A DNA stretch of 64,000 nt from positions 8,432,001 to 8,496,000 of the forward strand of contig JAPNXP010000002.1 of the NCBI GenBank assembly GCA_028753945.1, written 5' to 3'. The notes below the pieces were generated by a model. That model was not told where the DNA came from. It did not search any database and worked only from the letters and a program-made list of their open reading frames with translations. Position 1 is the first letter of the stretch, and each line of letters opens with the position of its first letter. This DNA comes from Hexactinellida sp. DTS-2022 (lineage: Eukaryota > Porifera > Hexactinellida). The position numbers and the translations under genes are program-made. Positions 22,440 to 33,410 of the stretch are shown in pieces.

Positions 22440-22600
22440 ACCCTAACAGGAAAATTGCTCCTTACCCCACTAGGTAATATTGTGTATTTATGCCCTGCCC
22501 TTCCGAGGGAATATTGTGTACCTATGCCACTTTGCGAACGACGTAATATTATGTCCTTATGTCCCTCTACTCAACGACGTAATATTGTGTAACTAGGCTG
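22440..22600. repeat. Tandem AATATTGTGTA-containing units
   Basis: Three or four degenerate units of about 60 bases each contain GTAATATTGTGTAYTTATGCC. A fourth similar word lies at 22796 and related inverse words lie at 32850-33015. Both places sit next to a copy of the GGCGGCGCG MITE. Confidence 0.55.
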
Positions 22601-22604
22601 ATGT

Positions 22605-22785
22605 AGCAACTTTAGTGTCATGAAGCTATGGGAACTCATAAAGTTGCCACAGTTCCGGACTGCGGGCGGTCCAAGGCCAAGTGGTGTCGCAACCACTCTA
22701 GGGATTCGGCCCTCCATAAGACTATTCAGTATTACGGTCCAGTACTCTACCCTATGCAGAACGTAACCTGCCTATTTCTCCGCTC
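22605..22785 (-). repeat. Probable tRNA-derived SINE
   Basis: The reverse complement starts near 22765 with ATAGGGTAGAGTACTGGACC (A-box-like D-loop sequence GGTAGAGTACTGG). About 50 bases later comes GGGCCGAATCCCT (B-box-like), followed by a GC-rich body containing GTTGCGACACCAC. Box order and spacing fit a pol III promoter of tRNA origin. It could also be a degraded tRNA pseudogene with unrelated flank. Confidence 0.45.
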
Positions 22786-22811
22786 CCATTGAACCAATAT
22801 TGTGTACTTAT

Positions 22812-22959
22812 CAAGGGGCGGCGCGTAATGGAGGCTTGGTGAGGCTAACCCTCCCTAAATTTAATTTTATTGACCTCCAACTAAGATCCTTTGAAGATAG
22901 GTGATCTCTTATATGGTGCTAATAGCCTCCCTATACGGAAATCTCACGCGCCGCTTTTG
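22812..22959. mobile_element. MITE with GGGGCGGCGCG ends, copy 1
   Basis: Ends CAAGGGGCGGCGCGTAATGG and CACGCGCCGCTTTTG are inverse. The second copy at 33030-33175 is in the opposite orientation, and the internal text (TGACCTC, GGTGCTAATAGCCTCCCTAT) matches. No clear target duplication was found. Confidence 0.7.
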
Positions 22960-24264
22960 CTGAACCTACTAAGAGCTCCCAAGCCTTAGTGCTCCCGAGG
23001 ACCAGGGAAATCGTATCTTTATTAGTAATAAAAAATATTTTAAAAGATATATTACATATTCTCAATTGCTTTATTCTCTAGTGAACTTACTATTAGATCT
23101 TATTCATTGTTTTGTAAGCGAGTCTAATGTATTATTTATTTACATCCGTGAGTAGTTCGTAAATTGTTTTGATTTGTGTCACGTTATATTAACTAGAACT
23201 CGGCTATACCTACCTGGGTTAGTACCAAGTTTATAAACCAGTTTGTTTTCTATATATAATAAACTTGGTTAGTACATACACTCGGATTATAGGTAGTTAT
23301 TTCCCAATCCTAAGGTACTACGTTATATCCAGTTCTCTGTCTTTCAATTTTCGGTCTGTTTCATATTGAGAATTCTAAATTTTGCAAATTTTAGCTCTAA
23401 TATTCAAATATAATGTCCTTTGTTTCATTCGTACACTGTACACCACAATTGCACAATAGTGGACTAAATTTTACTTTCGTAAACGATTCATTCAAAAAGA
23501 TTGATTTTGCTATGCACAAAAGCTTAGTAGTACACTTCTTATCGATTCCATTTCAACTCCCCTAATTCGGGACGTTCAAATATTAAATAAATCGCAAACA
23601 TGCCTAAAATGGCATCCCACTTCCCTACGTACATTATATAAATTATAATAATGCTTTTATGGCCGGTCTGTAATACAAAATGAACTTTTTATGGCAAATT
23701 GTTAGATACTATAGCCCTTCAACCTTTGGTAGCGTTATGTTCGTTTGAACGGGCCTTAGCAGATGTTAACAATTTAGATAAGAAGTTAACTATCTATTCA
23801 CTGGATTAGTAGAGAACATAGGGCCATTAGGAATATACCCCCGAAACATTATTGTACGATAGCAGGTTTTGATAAATCTGCAGATTCAATAATCCAGTCC
23901 TCATCAAATATACTTTTGCTCCCATTTTAAAATCTTTTATAGTTTCCTCCTCTGATAACTAGTTATTTATTTCAATTGGCTAATTTTCATTTGTATTTCA
24001 TATTAGATTGAGATTATCTATTTTTCTCTGACATATCTTCATGGTTTGCATTCATTCAAAGTAGTATATTCGTACAAATCTTTGTGACTTGACACCAATA
24101 CAAGGCCAGTGGTCCCAATAATGCAATTCTCGCATCCAATCAATTATTCCTGTGCTCTGTGCGGCGGGAGAGAACAAGTTTCTTCAAACTCGAGAAAATA
24201 GTTTCATTCAAGTAACGGGGAATTCTCTAATCGCACCTTAGACAACAATTGAGTTAGGAGGAGC
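22960..24264. other. AT-rich intergenic, nothing recognised
   Basis: I see only short inverted words (for example AACTTGG around 23225-23265) and no gene, array or element end I can defend. Confidence 0.5.
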
Positions 24265-24412
24265 CAGTGGCGGCGCAAGCCCGACGCCACTGGTGGGGCA
24301 CAATTGCGTCACAGGTGGGGCACAGGCTGTTAAACTGGGGCACACTTACATCAATGAGGTGGGGCACACCTAATTTAGGTGGGGCACAGGCCCCACCCTC
24401 GCGCCGCCTCTG
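24265..24412. mobile_element. hAT MITE (CAGTGGCGGCGC), copy 2, perfect TSD
   Basis: It runs from CAGTGGCGGCGCAAG to GCGCCGCCTCTG. GGAGGAGC is duplicated exactly on both sides (24257-24264, 24413-24420). It is about 90% like the nested copy at 19616 but with cleaner ends, suggesting a later insertion. Confidence 0.92.
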
Positions 24413-25251
24413 GGAGGAGCTCATCGTTATTGCGAGGCAAATTATTGTGTCTTCTCTCCACGAGCTGTTCAAAGGTCAATCTTTTTTATAGGAATTCTCA
24501 CGGAGAAATATTCATACTATCGAAAAGACCAAAATATGCTATATTTCAGCACATAGTTCACCCAATCTTACTATACTTCCTGAACTAGTGAGGCATCAAA
24601 GAGTCATTTGTGAACTTGTTTATTTTTCTACTGTTTGTATATATTCATAGTTGACCTGAATATATGGTTGCAGTTATTATATTATCAGCGTGTAATGTTG
24701 TTATGTTATATATTATATAATGAACATAAATATACCTCTCCGTTTGATTGACATGTTGAGATATAGGTTTATTTTAGGAATACAGTAATAGAATCAATAC
24801 AAATTCCAATTATATTTTTGGCTATAATATAGTGGGATAGAAAAATTATCATTCTACAGGAGACCGTTGTCTTCATTACTTTCAGCAGAATTGTAACACA
24901 TTTCTTACCCTAGTTACAACTGGGTTCGAGTTCTACCTTTTTCGAATTTATCTGCAATTCAGTTTAGTTTCATGGTGATGAACTGATGAGAAAAGTATGA
25001 GTCAGAAATTCAAAATAAAAGCTTGGTTGCGTATTTTGTCCCAATGTTAATTTTATCATTTGGCTCAGGTTGTAAAGCAGTCTATTGTAAGATTGCGTCA
25101 TAGTGACTGTTCTAAACAGTGGTAGACATCATACCTCACCTTGTCTCAAATGTGTGGTACCTGTCCTCCTTAAATTGTTGCTCATGGTAACAACTCTTGT
25201 CTGGTCTTAGAATGTATAATTTGTTGTTAATTTTCTCCGAGTTTATTTGAA

Positions 25252-25440
25252 TTAGAGCACTAATCGTTCCTGAGAGGTTGAGCCCAGAAGAGGAGTGCTC
25301 TCGCTCCTGAAGTCAACTACCTTAAAAGGTTGGTAAGAATGACTTGGCTTAGCTGTGATCTGACTAAATGTAAACACATTGACGTAGAGCTGTCTCCTTG
25401 ATGTCTGATCTTCACTGCACTGTGTACTTTCCAGTCTCAA
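25252..25440 (-). CDS. Candidate terminal exon of an unknown host gene
   Basis: The minus-strand frame stays open for about 60 codons with balanced composition, including RRQLYVNVFTFSQITAKPSH, and ends FRSESTPLLGSTSQERLVL and stop. A CAAATAAAC polyadenylation-like word follows the stop within 10 bases, very close for a real signal. The surrounding 24413-26012 lacks recognisable repeats, which makes it one of the few places where host sequence could persist. No family is recognised and no convincing acceptor was found, so it may be chance. Confidence 0.22.
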   Translation of the reverse strand: MRLESTQCSEDQTSRRQLYVNVFTFSQITAKPSHSYQPFKVVDFRSESTPLLGSTSQERLVL

Positions 25441-26012
25441 TAGTTATTCCTACAGAGTCTATTCAGTCGTGACACACCTGACAGTTTCTCATCCCTCATG
25501 GCAGGATTGTTTGTGAGTAAGTACCATTCTTCTAATACTCTCTCCAGAGACATTAACCCAACTTTCCTACTAATCTACTTGCACCCTTGGTTAATTTACT
25601 CAAATAAGTTTCCTTGTAGTGAATGTGAATTCAGGTACTTAGATAAGTCTGTATTTAGTGGCATTTTTTGATTGATCTTTCCACTGATATGATTGTTACG
25701 ATTGTGTGCGTACATACTTAAAATGAGTATTTTCCTAACTCTAGTTTCCCTAACCATTTTGTGCAATAGATTATCTGTAAAGTTGTATTCGTGGGGCGCT
25801 CCATCATAGCTATGGTTTCGCCATAAAGCTTAAAATATCCAGTATATATTCATCCCTACTTGTGTATGATCTTAACTTCCGAACGAATAACATTTGTCTT
25901 CCTTACAATATTTGTACATTATAATCAATTTGACTGCAAACTTACCAGCTGATTATCAAGTCTATTTGGAATATCTTGCGCAAAAATACAATATATTTTA
26001 GTATAATAATAA

Positions 26013-26347
26013 TACAGTACATCCTCGCTAATCGGAACCTCGCATTCCTGAACAGGAGATCCCAAAATATTTTTCGTACAAAAGTGTTGGAAAAAATCGT
26101 AAATATCTGCATATTTACATTGGAATTATACAAAAATAAGTTTCAGACAAATATTTAAGTAGTATACTACATGTATATGTTTTGCTTGGATAAATAAGAT
26201 TTTGACAAGTTTGGTTCGGATTATCGGGGTCTCATTTATAGATCCCTATAGAAAATGTATGAGTTCACTAATCCGAAGGAATTGACTAATCGGTACAGAA
26301 TTTTTGCATCGGAACACATCTGTTCGGATTAGTCGGGATGTACTGTA
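26013..26347. mobile_element. pogo-like MITE (TACAGTACATCCTCGCTAAT), full copy
   Basis: TACAGTACATCCTCGCTAAT at the left and ATTAGTCGGGATGTACTGTA at the right are inverse, with TA at both ends. Words of the form CGGATTA/TAATCGG repeat internally. A second, interrupted copy begins at 36687. Confidence 0.85.
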
Positions 26348-26647
26348 ATAAAAATATTGGTAATAATATCTATGCTAATAGCTACATGTATAATATTATT
26401 AACTACTGCTGCGACTGATGCAAATTGTCATGTTCTGAAATCTGAAGTGTCTGTTACACTCAGTTTGTGTTTCAAATTTGATCGTTTTTATATTTATTTC
26501 TTGTTACTACAGTCACCCACACTAATAATTTTTTAAGATATCAATTATAGTATTTTATGCAAAGTATACAGGCTATAGGCTATAATAGCTATCACTAAGC
26601 AAGACTATTCTCTGGAAACTAAACAGTATATCGATATGATGTCACTT

Positions 26648-29385
26648 CTAGAGATCAGGTGTTTCATCAGCAGAATCTTTTGAATCATCCAGTTGAGTTG
26701 GATTGGTGTTTCCAGCTAGAAGGCATTGTGGATGTGTTTCGAGTTCCATTACAATATCTTGATATGTACCTGTTTCGTCTGGAGCATATTGCATCATGAG
26801 TTGCTTGATATGTTCTCTCCCACAATCATAGCAGTAGGGTTGCTGACAGGCTGCGCAAGCTGTCCGACTAGTAACCTTACAGATGGGGCAATTTCCCATC
26901 CAGATTTGGCTTTTGAGGTCAGGCATTTTCACAATTGGTTGCACTTGATGTTGTATAATTGCGTCTATGGACATTCGTGATGGATTGACTAGTTTGACAG
27001 ATGGTGTATATATTCGTGAAGTAAAGCTACCACAGAGGGACAAAATGACAGATTCTTTGAACCATGCGAGCGTGTGTTTCTGTTTGCGGCAGAGTTCCAC
27101 TGTTGTTTCGTTTGTTTAGAGCATTTATAAAGGATGTACGCATTTACGCATGCTGAATCTAGGATATGAAGAAATATCTTGAGGTAACCGCGTTTAGATG
27201 TGAGCGGAATGGAATGATGTCCTACGAGGCGGTCATGTTTATCCACTCCTCCCATGCGGTAATTATAAGCCTTGAGTATTGGCGGGCTTGGTATGTGCTG
27301 TCTTGTGTACTGTTTGTTGGCGTCACGAATGTTTTTTTTGTGGAATTGTTGGCTGGGCGAGGTTGGAATGGCCGGAATACAGTTTGTGATGAATATGACT
27401 TGCTTATCCGCGGTGCGATATTTCTTGTCCATCCAGACGAGAAGACAGACTGGTTCAGTGGCTTGTAGTTGCTCGGTAGGTCCTATTTTGGGACGATGCT
27501 TAAATTTAGCCTGACACATGAACCATTTATATGCCCAAGTGAGAGGGTGCATATTGGTGACGAGATATTGCAAATCAGATGGCAGTTGTGTGAGAGCTGA
27601 AGTGCCGACCATGCCAGTTCTACGTGACCTTAGATAGGCAGCCAGGTCAAGATGCGAAAAGAATCTATCACAATAAATGATGTGACCTTTGTCCAGGTAT
27701 GGGTTGGCTAACTGCAACACCACGTCACGGCCACCTACAGATTCAACAGTGGAGCCTAAGTATAGGTCCTGGGCAAGACTGTATCCACAACAAGCGCAAC
27801 AGATGGACCAGAGTTTTATACCATATTTGTTTGGCTTCGCTTTGATATACTGACGCAGCACACTCCTGCCATAGAACTTGACCATGATCTCGTCAATGGA
27901 GAGTGACCTAGCCGGTTGGAGGAGATTTGAAGAGTTTGTATTGAGAGAGGCAAGTAGTATGCCAAGTTTCGCCTCAAAGCGTTCTGCAGTGGTTAGCGTT
28001 GGGTTTATTTCCTCATTGTTAGCGAAGTGCAGCATCGTGAATAACTCTTCAAATCGATCACGGGAGGAATGCTGTTTGAAGAATGGTAGGTGGAATATCT
28101 TCGAGTCTGCGAAGTAGCAGCGACGATTGGGCAATTGAACAAGGGATGTCCATAGGATAAGGCCAATGAAGCAACGCATCTCTTCATATGTTGGCTCCTT
28201 CCACTCGTATGGTGGTAGATCAAGTTTCTTTTGCTTCCTGTACAACTTAGTCTGATGTAGAATGGTTCGGAACTCATAGGGTCGGAAGATAGCGTCGAAG
28301 AATTTGATTGGAACATCACAGTCAAGCAGGTGGATGCCTTGTTCTGAAATAGAGTGCTGTTGTGCTGGAGGAGTAGGATGAAGTTGTTGAGTTGGCTCTA
28401 GAATGGCGGGTGGGACCTTTTGGTACTCTGGTATTCTGAGAACATTCATTGCATCCTCATAGGGTTCAGAGTAGAAGGGTAATGCTTCTAGCACAATTGG
28501 GTGCTCAGTGTCAAGAGGATGTTCCGAATCCCACAGTTTCGGGTAGAATCGTTCTATGGGTGTGTTCATTTTATCCATCCTCCTGCGATAGCTTTGTTTC
28601 TGAATTTGTTCTGTAGTCTCACGATTGGCTTCGATGGCATAAACTTTGAGATCAATGCGTGCGAGTCCTGAATGTGACTGTCTTATCGAATCAGTATCGA
28701 AGAGGTGTCGTTTTTCCCAGTCTTTGGATCCTTCAGGATAATAGAGGGGCATTGATATTTTCGGATTAATTTTTGGCATGATTCCCTGTGTTATTTCCAG
28801 TGGTGATTGTTGGGTATGTGAATCATCAACTATTTCACCAATATAGAAGATAGTTGTAAAAGGTTTCAATGGTTGGGATAATGGATTATAGCTAAATGAG
28901 AGGCGTTTGGCTTGCCTGGACACCTGCGAACTGGATTGTCGTTTACCCTTAACCTGTATAGCAGAGGTTTGAACTTGTGACAACGGTATTGTTGTCTGAA
29001 TAAGGTCAGTATGCTTCTTAATGTTTGTGTCAGAATGCTGTGATGATGAAGTAGTTGACTGCTGGATGTGGAGTTGTGGTAACGAGAATGCTAACTGGGT
29101 AGATGGACTGGCTAAGGATGAGTGTATGGTGGAAGCCTCCTGATTGTTTTGGGAAGAAATGAAGAGTGTGTTGGATGTAGGATCAGGTGTAGAAGAAATT
29201 AATGGAGTGTGAAGAAACCCGTACAGTTCGTTATCATCTTCGCTGAACTCGTCTGAAGCTTCATCATAAGATTGATACTCGTCTTGTAATTGGGTAGGAA
29301 GAGGTGTAAAGAAGTCAGCACTGAGTGCATCTTCATCTATTGGAATCTGTTCCGAGTGTGTTGGCTGATTTGATTGACTGGCCAT
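26648..29385 (-). pseudogene. piggyBac-type transposase, one frameshift before the cysteine-rich domain
   Basis: From ATG 29385 a 798-codon frame encodes a disordered, acidic and serine-rich N terminus of about 380 residues, then a piggyBac-family transposase (DDE_Tnp_1_7). PPYEWKEPTYEEMRCFIGLI is the characteristic entry motif. The three catalytic aspartates are visible in SIDEIMVKFYGRS (about D498), IYCDRFF (about D573) and GGVDKHDRL (about D715). The frame stops at 26989. The C-terminal zinc domain (CPIC, CAAC, CYDCGREH) lies in a different frame, open from 27100 to 26648, so a single indel near 27000 separates catalytic core from zinc domain. The protein moves DNA at TTAA sites by cut and paste. 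With all three aspartates kept, this is a recent casualty or a gene using an undetected frameshift. No TTAA-bounded ends were found. Confidence 0.9.
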
Positions 29386-29589
29386 CTGTGTACTATTACT
29401 ATATTTGTTTAAACTTTAGTGTGATGTGTAGATTTCGGATTCAAAGTTTGCTGCAAATTGTTAGCCAACTAACATATATATATAGTGGTTGAAGTATCTT
29501 TCAGTGATCTACTCGATATTGCGTGGCATTCCACGAAGATCACTTTTGATGTATTTTGTGTTTTGTATCTAAATTTGATCAGAAAAGTT

Positions 29590-30160
29590 TATTATGGACA
29601 CTTTCTACATGAAGTTGTCTCTATGTATCTTTCCACCAATTAGGGATTTCTTTTAGTTTCAATATTAATTTTAGTACTAGTTATAATGGCGTGATAACCA
29701 CTATAGACACTTTCTATATGATGTTGTCTCTATGTATCTTTCCACCAATTTGGCATTTCTTTTAGTTTCATCATAAATTTTAGTACTAGTTATAATGGCG
29801 TGATAACCACTATAGACACTTTCTATATGATGTTGTCTCTATGTATCTTTCCACCAATTTGGCATTTCTTTTAGTTTCATCATAAATTTTAGTTCTAGTT
29901 ATAATGGCGTGATAACCACTATAAACACTTTCTATATGATGTTGTCTCTATGTATCTTTCCACCGATTTGGCATTTCTTTTAGTTTCATCATAAATTTTA
30001 GTTCTAGTTGCAATGGCGTAATAACCACTATAGACACTTTCTATATGATGTTGTCTCTGTGTATCTTTCTACCAATTGGAGGTCTATTTAGTTTCAATAT
30101 TCATTTAATTCAAGTTACAATGGCGTAATAAATACTATATCACTTTCTATAAAGTGTCTG
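29590..30160. repeat. 109-bp tandem array upstream of the piggyBac gene
   Basis: About five direct units contain CACTATAGACACTTTCTATATG and TCTTTCCACCAATTTGGC. Start-to-start spacing at 29701, 29810, 29919 and 30028 is 109 bases each time, with the outer units more diverged. The array lies about 200 bases 5' of the piggyBac start codon and could be subterminal transposon sequence or promoter DNA. Confidence 0.9.
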
Positions 30161-30223
30161 CGTATGTTCACCTTTTTAGGTATATTTTTTTAGTTAAAAT
30201 GTTCATTCTATGTTTAGTTACAA

Positions 30224-30356
30224 CTGTGGTTCTCAACTTGGCGTCCGCCGCGTATCCTAATACGATAATAGTGTCATATTATATTACATGTTTTGGGTCG
30301 CAATGGATTTTTAAAAACTACCAGGGTCCGTAGGATTAAAAGGTTGAGAACTACTG
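30224..30356. mobile_element. hAT-like MITE (GTGGTTCTCAAC)
   Basis: CTGTGGTTCTCAACTTGG and AAAGGTTGAGAACTACTG are inverse, of the common CAGTGGTTCTCAACC hAT type. The flanks do not show a clean duplication. Confidence 0.65.
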
Positions 30357-30473
30357 CTCTAGAAGGAGCTGGGTTTATTCCATTTTTGATACTCTTTGTA
30401 ACATGAAAAGTTCCCTAGTTTATACATTGCAAGTATATAATATGTTATGTTCATCAAGAATGACGTCTCTTTC

Positions 30474-30647
30474 TCAGCGACAGTATACAACAGACTCAGG
30501 TTGCATTTATTGTGTTGTTAAATAATCAATAATCCAGAAAATAATAATTAGGTGGGTTTTAAAGTTTCTCAGCGACAGTATACAACAGACTCAGGTTACA
30601 TTTATTGTGATGCTAAATGGCTGAAGTGTCGCACTATGTGCGACACT
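30474..30647. repeat. Direct duplication followed by a perfect hairpin
   Basis: TCTCAGCGACAGTATACAAC and the following 30 bases occur at 30474 and again at about 30567. At 30627-30647 GTGTCGCAC, a TAT loop and GTGCGACAC form a perfect 9-bp stem. The pattern could be subterminal transposon sequence belonging to the piggyBac element. Confidence 0.6.
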
Positions 30648-31148
30648 TGTGCCACTTGCGACATAATAATTGTTAAATATTGTTAAGTAATTTGTTAAGC
30701 ATTTGTTAAGTTATGTTACATTTAATTATTTACTAAACAATTAGTATGTGTAACTGTGTTGTAATACTTCCATATTTGGAAGTACTATGAATGAAAAATG
30801 ATTATGGGTGATTTTAACATTTCAATTGAATTATTCTGAACCACATTATTCTTGAACCACATTATTCTTGTTTCAAATTTGTATAAAGTAAAAATCTGAA
30901 AAAAGATTTTCATATACAATTATACTGTCTAATGAAAGTAATGGAAGACTTGTAATTGTCACGAAGTCCTGAGTAAGGTAAGTTCGGTCTACAGGTAAGT
31001 AAAAATGGAGTTTTTGAGCATTCTATCTATATTAATCTCCCGCTTCCACATCATGAAGCAAAACTGATGACCGGAAGAAGCTCCGGAATGCTGGCTAGCA
31101 TACCAGCTAATAATACAAACTCTAAGATTAGACCTTAGTTTTATCTAC
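30648..31148. other. AT-rich spacer, nothing recognised
   Basis: GTTAAGTAATTTGTTAAGCA-type words repeat briefly. No frame or element end is supported. Confidence 0.5.
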
Positions 31149-31278
31149 TACAGTTGAAACCGGATATTTTTAACACATTCTTTACACGAAAATTTGTTAA
31201 AAATACCCGATTTTATAACAACAACAATAATTAATTATTTACAAGAAAACGTGTTAAAAATATCCGGTTTCAACTGTA
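31149..31278. mobile_element. pogo-like palindromic MITE (TACAGTTGAAACCGG)
   Basis: TACAGTTGAAACCGGATATT is matched by AATATCCGGTTTCAACTGTA at the other end. Inversion covers about 28 bases per side, with TA at both tips. It is 130 bases long and forms a near-complete hairpin. Confidence 0.9.
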
Positions 31279-31419
31279 TACCATGATTTTAGATTGTAAA
31301 TAACTAATATTGTTTTTACAACTATTATGGATATTAAAACCTTAGTTTTATTATATACTACCACCATGCTTATAAATTTTAATTGACTAGTATAATTTCA
31401 AATTTATTAGAATTATTAG

Positions 31420-31874
31420 ATGGATATTGATATTGATATTCCACCACCAATAACATCGTCACAAGACGAAGTAGTATTTAGCCCTTCTAGAAGAATTCGA
31501 ATCCTAAAGAAGCAAAAGGCAAAAAGTAATTTGAACTTGAAAATCAGCAAAATTGTGGATAAAAAAATAAAACTGAGGGATCCTTTACTTGCAGCTCTGC
31601 AAATTCAACTTCAAAAACAAAATAACAAAATAATCGAAATAAAGACCAAGTTTGGTAAACAATTGAAATAAATGAAGAACTCAAAAACCTAGCTAAAAAC
31701 ATCACGAGCCAATATGAGGGGGAAATACAATCAATACACGAAATGCTAAACGAACAGAAAAATAAGATTGATGAATTGAAAAAAGAAATCACCCAACTAA
31801 ATAATAAAGTCCAGAGGATCGTTAGTTATGAGCAACAAACCTCATCAGACTTCAAAAAGTTTTTCATAGATTAA
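31420..31874 (+). pseudogene. Coiled-coil protein ORF with one frameshift
   Basis: An 83-codon frame starts MDIDIDIPPPITSSQDEVVF, then a basic stretch (RRIRILKKQKAK), then heptad-like leucine/isoleucine spacing. It stops at 31671. A second register, open before the stop (INEELKN at about 31668), continues with IHEMLNEQKNKIDELKKEI to FKKFFID and a TAA at 31872-31874. Both parts share composition and heptad pattern, so they are most likely one protein of about 150 residues broken by one indel. I do not recognise a family. It could be an accessory protein of a lost mobile element or a small nuclear host protein. A 71-bp array begins about 170 bases downstream. Confidence 0.5.
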
Positions 31875-32039
31875 TTTATCACAAAAATATTGTATTTATT
31901 ACTATTATTTATGTAGATTAAAAACATTTGAACAAAATATAACTTAATTTTAGTGCAATGGGAGCGGGAAATGAGATAACTACAACTATTTACCCCGTCA
32001 GGGGGGGCGCATTACTGACAATTTCAGTACAATTAATTC

Positions 32040-32800
32040 CCCCTAAGCAAAGTCACAAGTGAAATTTTTGATTCAATGGGCGCCGGGAAATAACGAGGAA
32101 ATTGTATTAGTTCCTAAGCAAAGTCACAAGTGACATTTTTTATTCAATGGGCGCCGGGAAATAACGAGGAAATTGTATTAGTTCCTAAGCAAAGTCACAA
32201 GTGACATTTTTGATTCAATGGGCGGCGGGAAATAACGAGGAAAACAGATACTCTGTGTAGTTGGTAAACAAAGTCACAAGTGACATTTTTGATTCAATGG
32301 GCGGCGGGAAATAACGAGGAAAACAGTACTCTGTGTAGTTGGTAAACAAAGTCACAAGTGACATTTTTGATTCAATGTGCGGCGGGAAATAACGAGGAAA
32401 TTGTATTAGTTCCTAAGCAAAGTCACAAGTGACATTTTTGATTCAATGGGCGCCGGGAAATAACGAGGAAATTGTATTAGTTCCTATGCAAAGTCACAAG
32501 TGACATTTTTGATTCAATGGGTCCGGGAAATAGCGAGGAAATTGTATTAGTTCCTAAGCAAAGTCACAAGTGACATTTTTGATTCAATGGGCGCCGGGAA
32601 ATTACGATAAAAACAGCTACTCTGTATTAGTTCGTAAGCAAAGTCCCAAGGGAAATATCGATAAAAATAGCTACTCTGTTTTAGTTCGTAAGCAAAGGCA
32701 CAAGTTACATTTTTGATTCAATGGGAGGCGGGAAATTACGATAAAAATAGCTTACACTATATTAGTTCCTAAGGCAACGGCATAAGTGACTCTTTTTGTT
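32040..32800. repeat. 71-bp tandem array with GGCGGGAAAT motifs
   Basis: About ten units contain CCTAAGCAAAGTCACAAGTG, then TTTTTGATTCAATGGGCG and GGGAAATAACGAGGAAA. Spacing of the first units is exactly 71 bases (32042, 32113, 32184). Later units vary to about 76. Several units carry GGCGGGAAA, identical to the E2F site core, and others the GCCGGGAAA variant. A solitary related word occurs at 31950-31965. Confidence 0.88.
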
Positions 32801-33029
32801 CAATGGGAGCGAGTAAACAGGCATATAATACTGTAAGTCGTTGTGGCTTTGAAAATATCTATACAATATTACTAAAGTTGGGCAGGGCAAAATTACACAA
32901 TATTTCCTCAATTGGAACGCGGAACTATATATATAATATAGTAACTAGTTTTGTCAGGGAATATAGATACACAATATTACTAAAGTCCGTTCAGCAGCTT
33001 AGGTGCACAATATTTCTTTGCATAAGAAC

Positions 33030-33175
33030 CATAGGCGGCGCGTGATATTCCGTATAGGGAGGCTATTAGCACCATATATGAGATCACCTTTCTTCAAAGC
33101 TTATTAGTTTGAGGTCAATAAGATTAAATTTCGGGAGGTTTAGCTTCACCAAGCCTCCATTACGCTCGGCCCCTG
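33030..33175. mobile_element. MITE with GGCGGCGCG ends, copy 2 (inverted)
   Basis: It starts CATAGGCGGCGCGTGATATT and ends CATTACGCTCGGCCCCTG, opposite in orientation to the copy at 22812. The orientation relative to the neighbouring AATATTG-type repeats differs between the two sites, so the insertions were independent. Confidence 0.7.
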
Positions 33176-33410
33176 GTAGGTTGGCAGATCGGTAGAACAC
33201 CGGGTGAATATTCACAGGACGGCAGTACGAACTGGTAACCCTGGTAACGACAGTGCCTCGAGGCGGCGCAATAAGGTGTCGACGGTTACCCTCCTGATGA
33301 GTCCCTGGAATGGAACGAAACCGCTCACATATGATCCCTGTGAGTTGGGGCCGAGATTTCGGTTAGTCTCCATACTAGTCCCTGACTTCAGCTCACAACA
33401 ATAATTTATA
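33176..33410 (+). repeat. SINE-like unit with tRNA-like head and hammerhead-like core
   Basis: The left 70 bases resemble a degenerate tRNA: ATCGGTAGAACACCGGG, then CAGTACGAACTGG near the expected B-box position. The body carries CTGATGA at 33294-33300, a short stem (GTCCC...GGAAC with one mismatch) and then GAAAC at 33319-33323. This is the invariant order of a hammerhead ribozyme core. A possible hairpin (GACGG TTA CCCTC) precedes CTGATGA just after a GTC. A convincing third helix was not found, so self-cleavage is doubtful. The region is GC-richer than its flanks. Confidence 0.45.

Noticed and set aside
27166-28117. Plus-strand frames of 80-100 codons
   Set aside because: They lie antisense to the piggyBac catalytic core and have no motif of their own.
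30627-30647. Rho-independent terminator
   Set aside because: The hairpin is perfect but there is no bacterial context, no gene ends at it and no U tract follows.
29590-32800. CRISPR array
   Set aside because: The repeats are contiguous 109-bp and 71-bp units without distinct spacers, in an animal genome.
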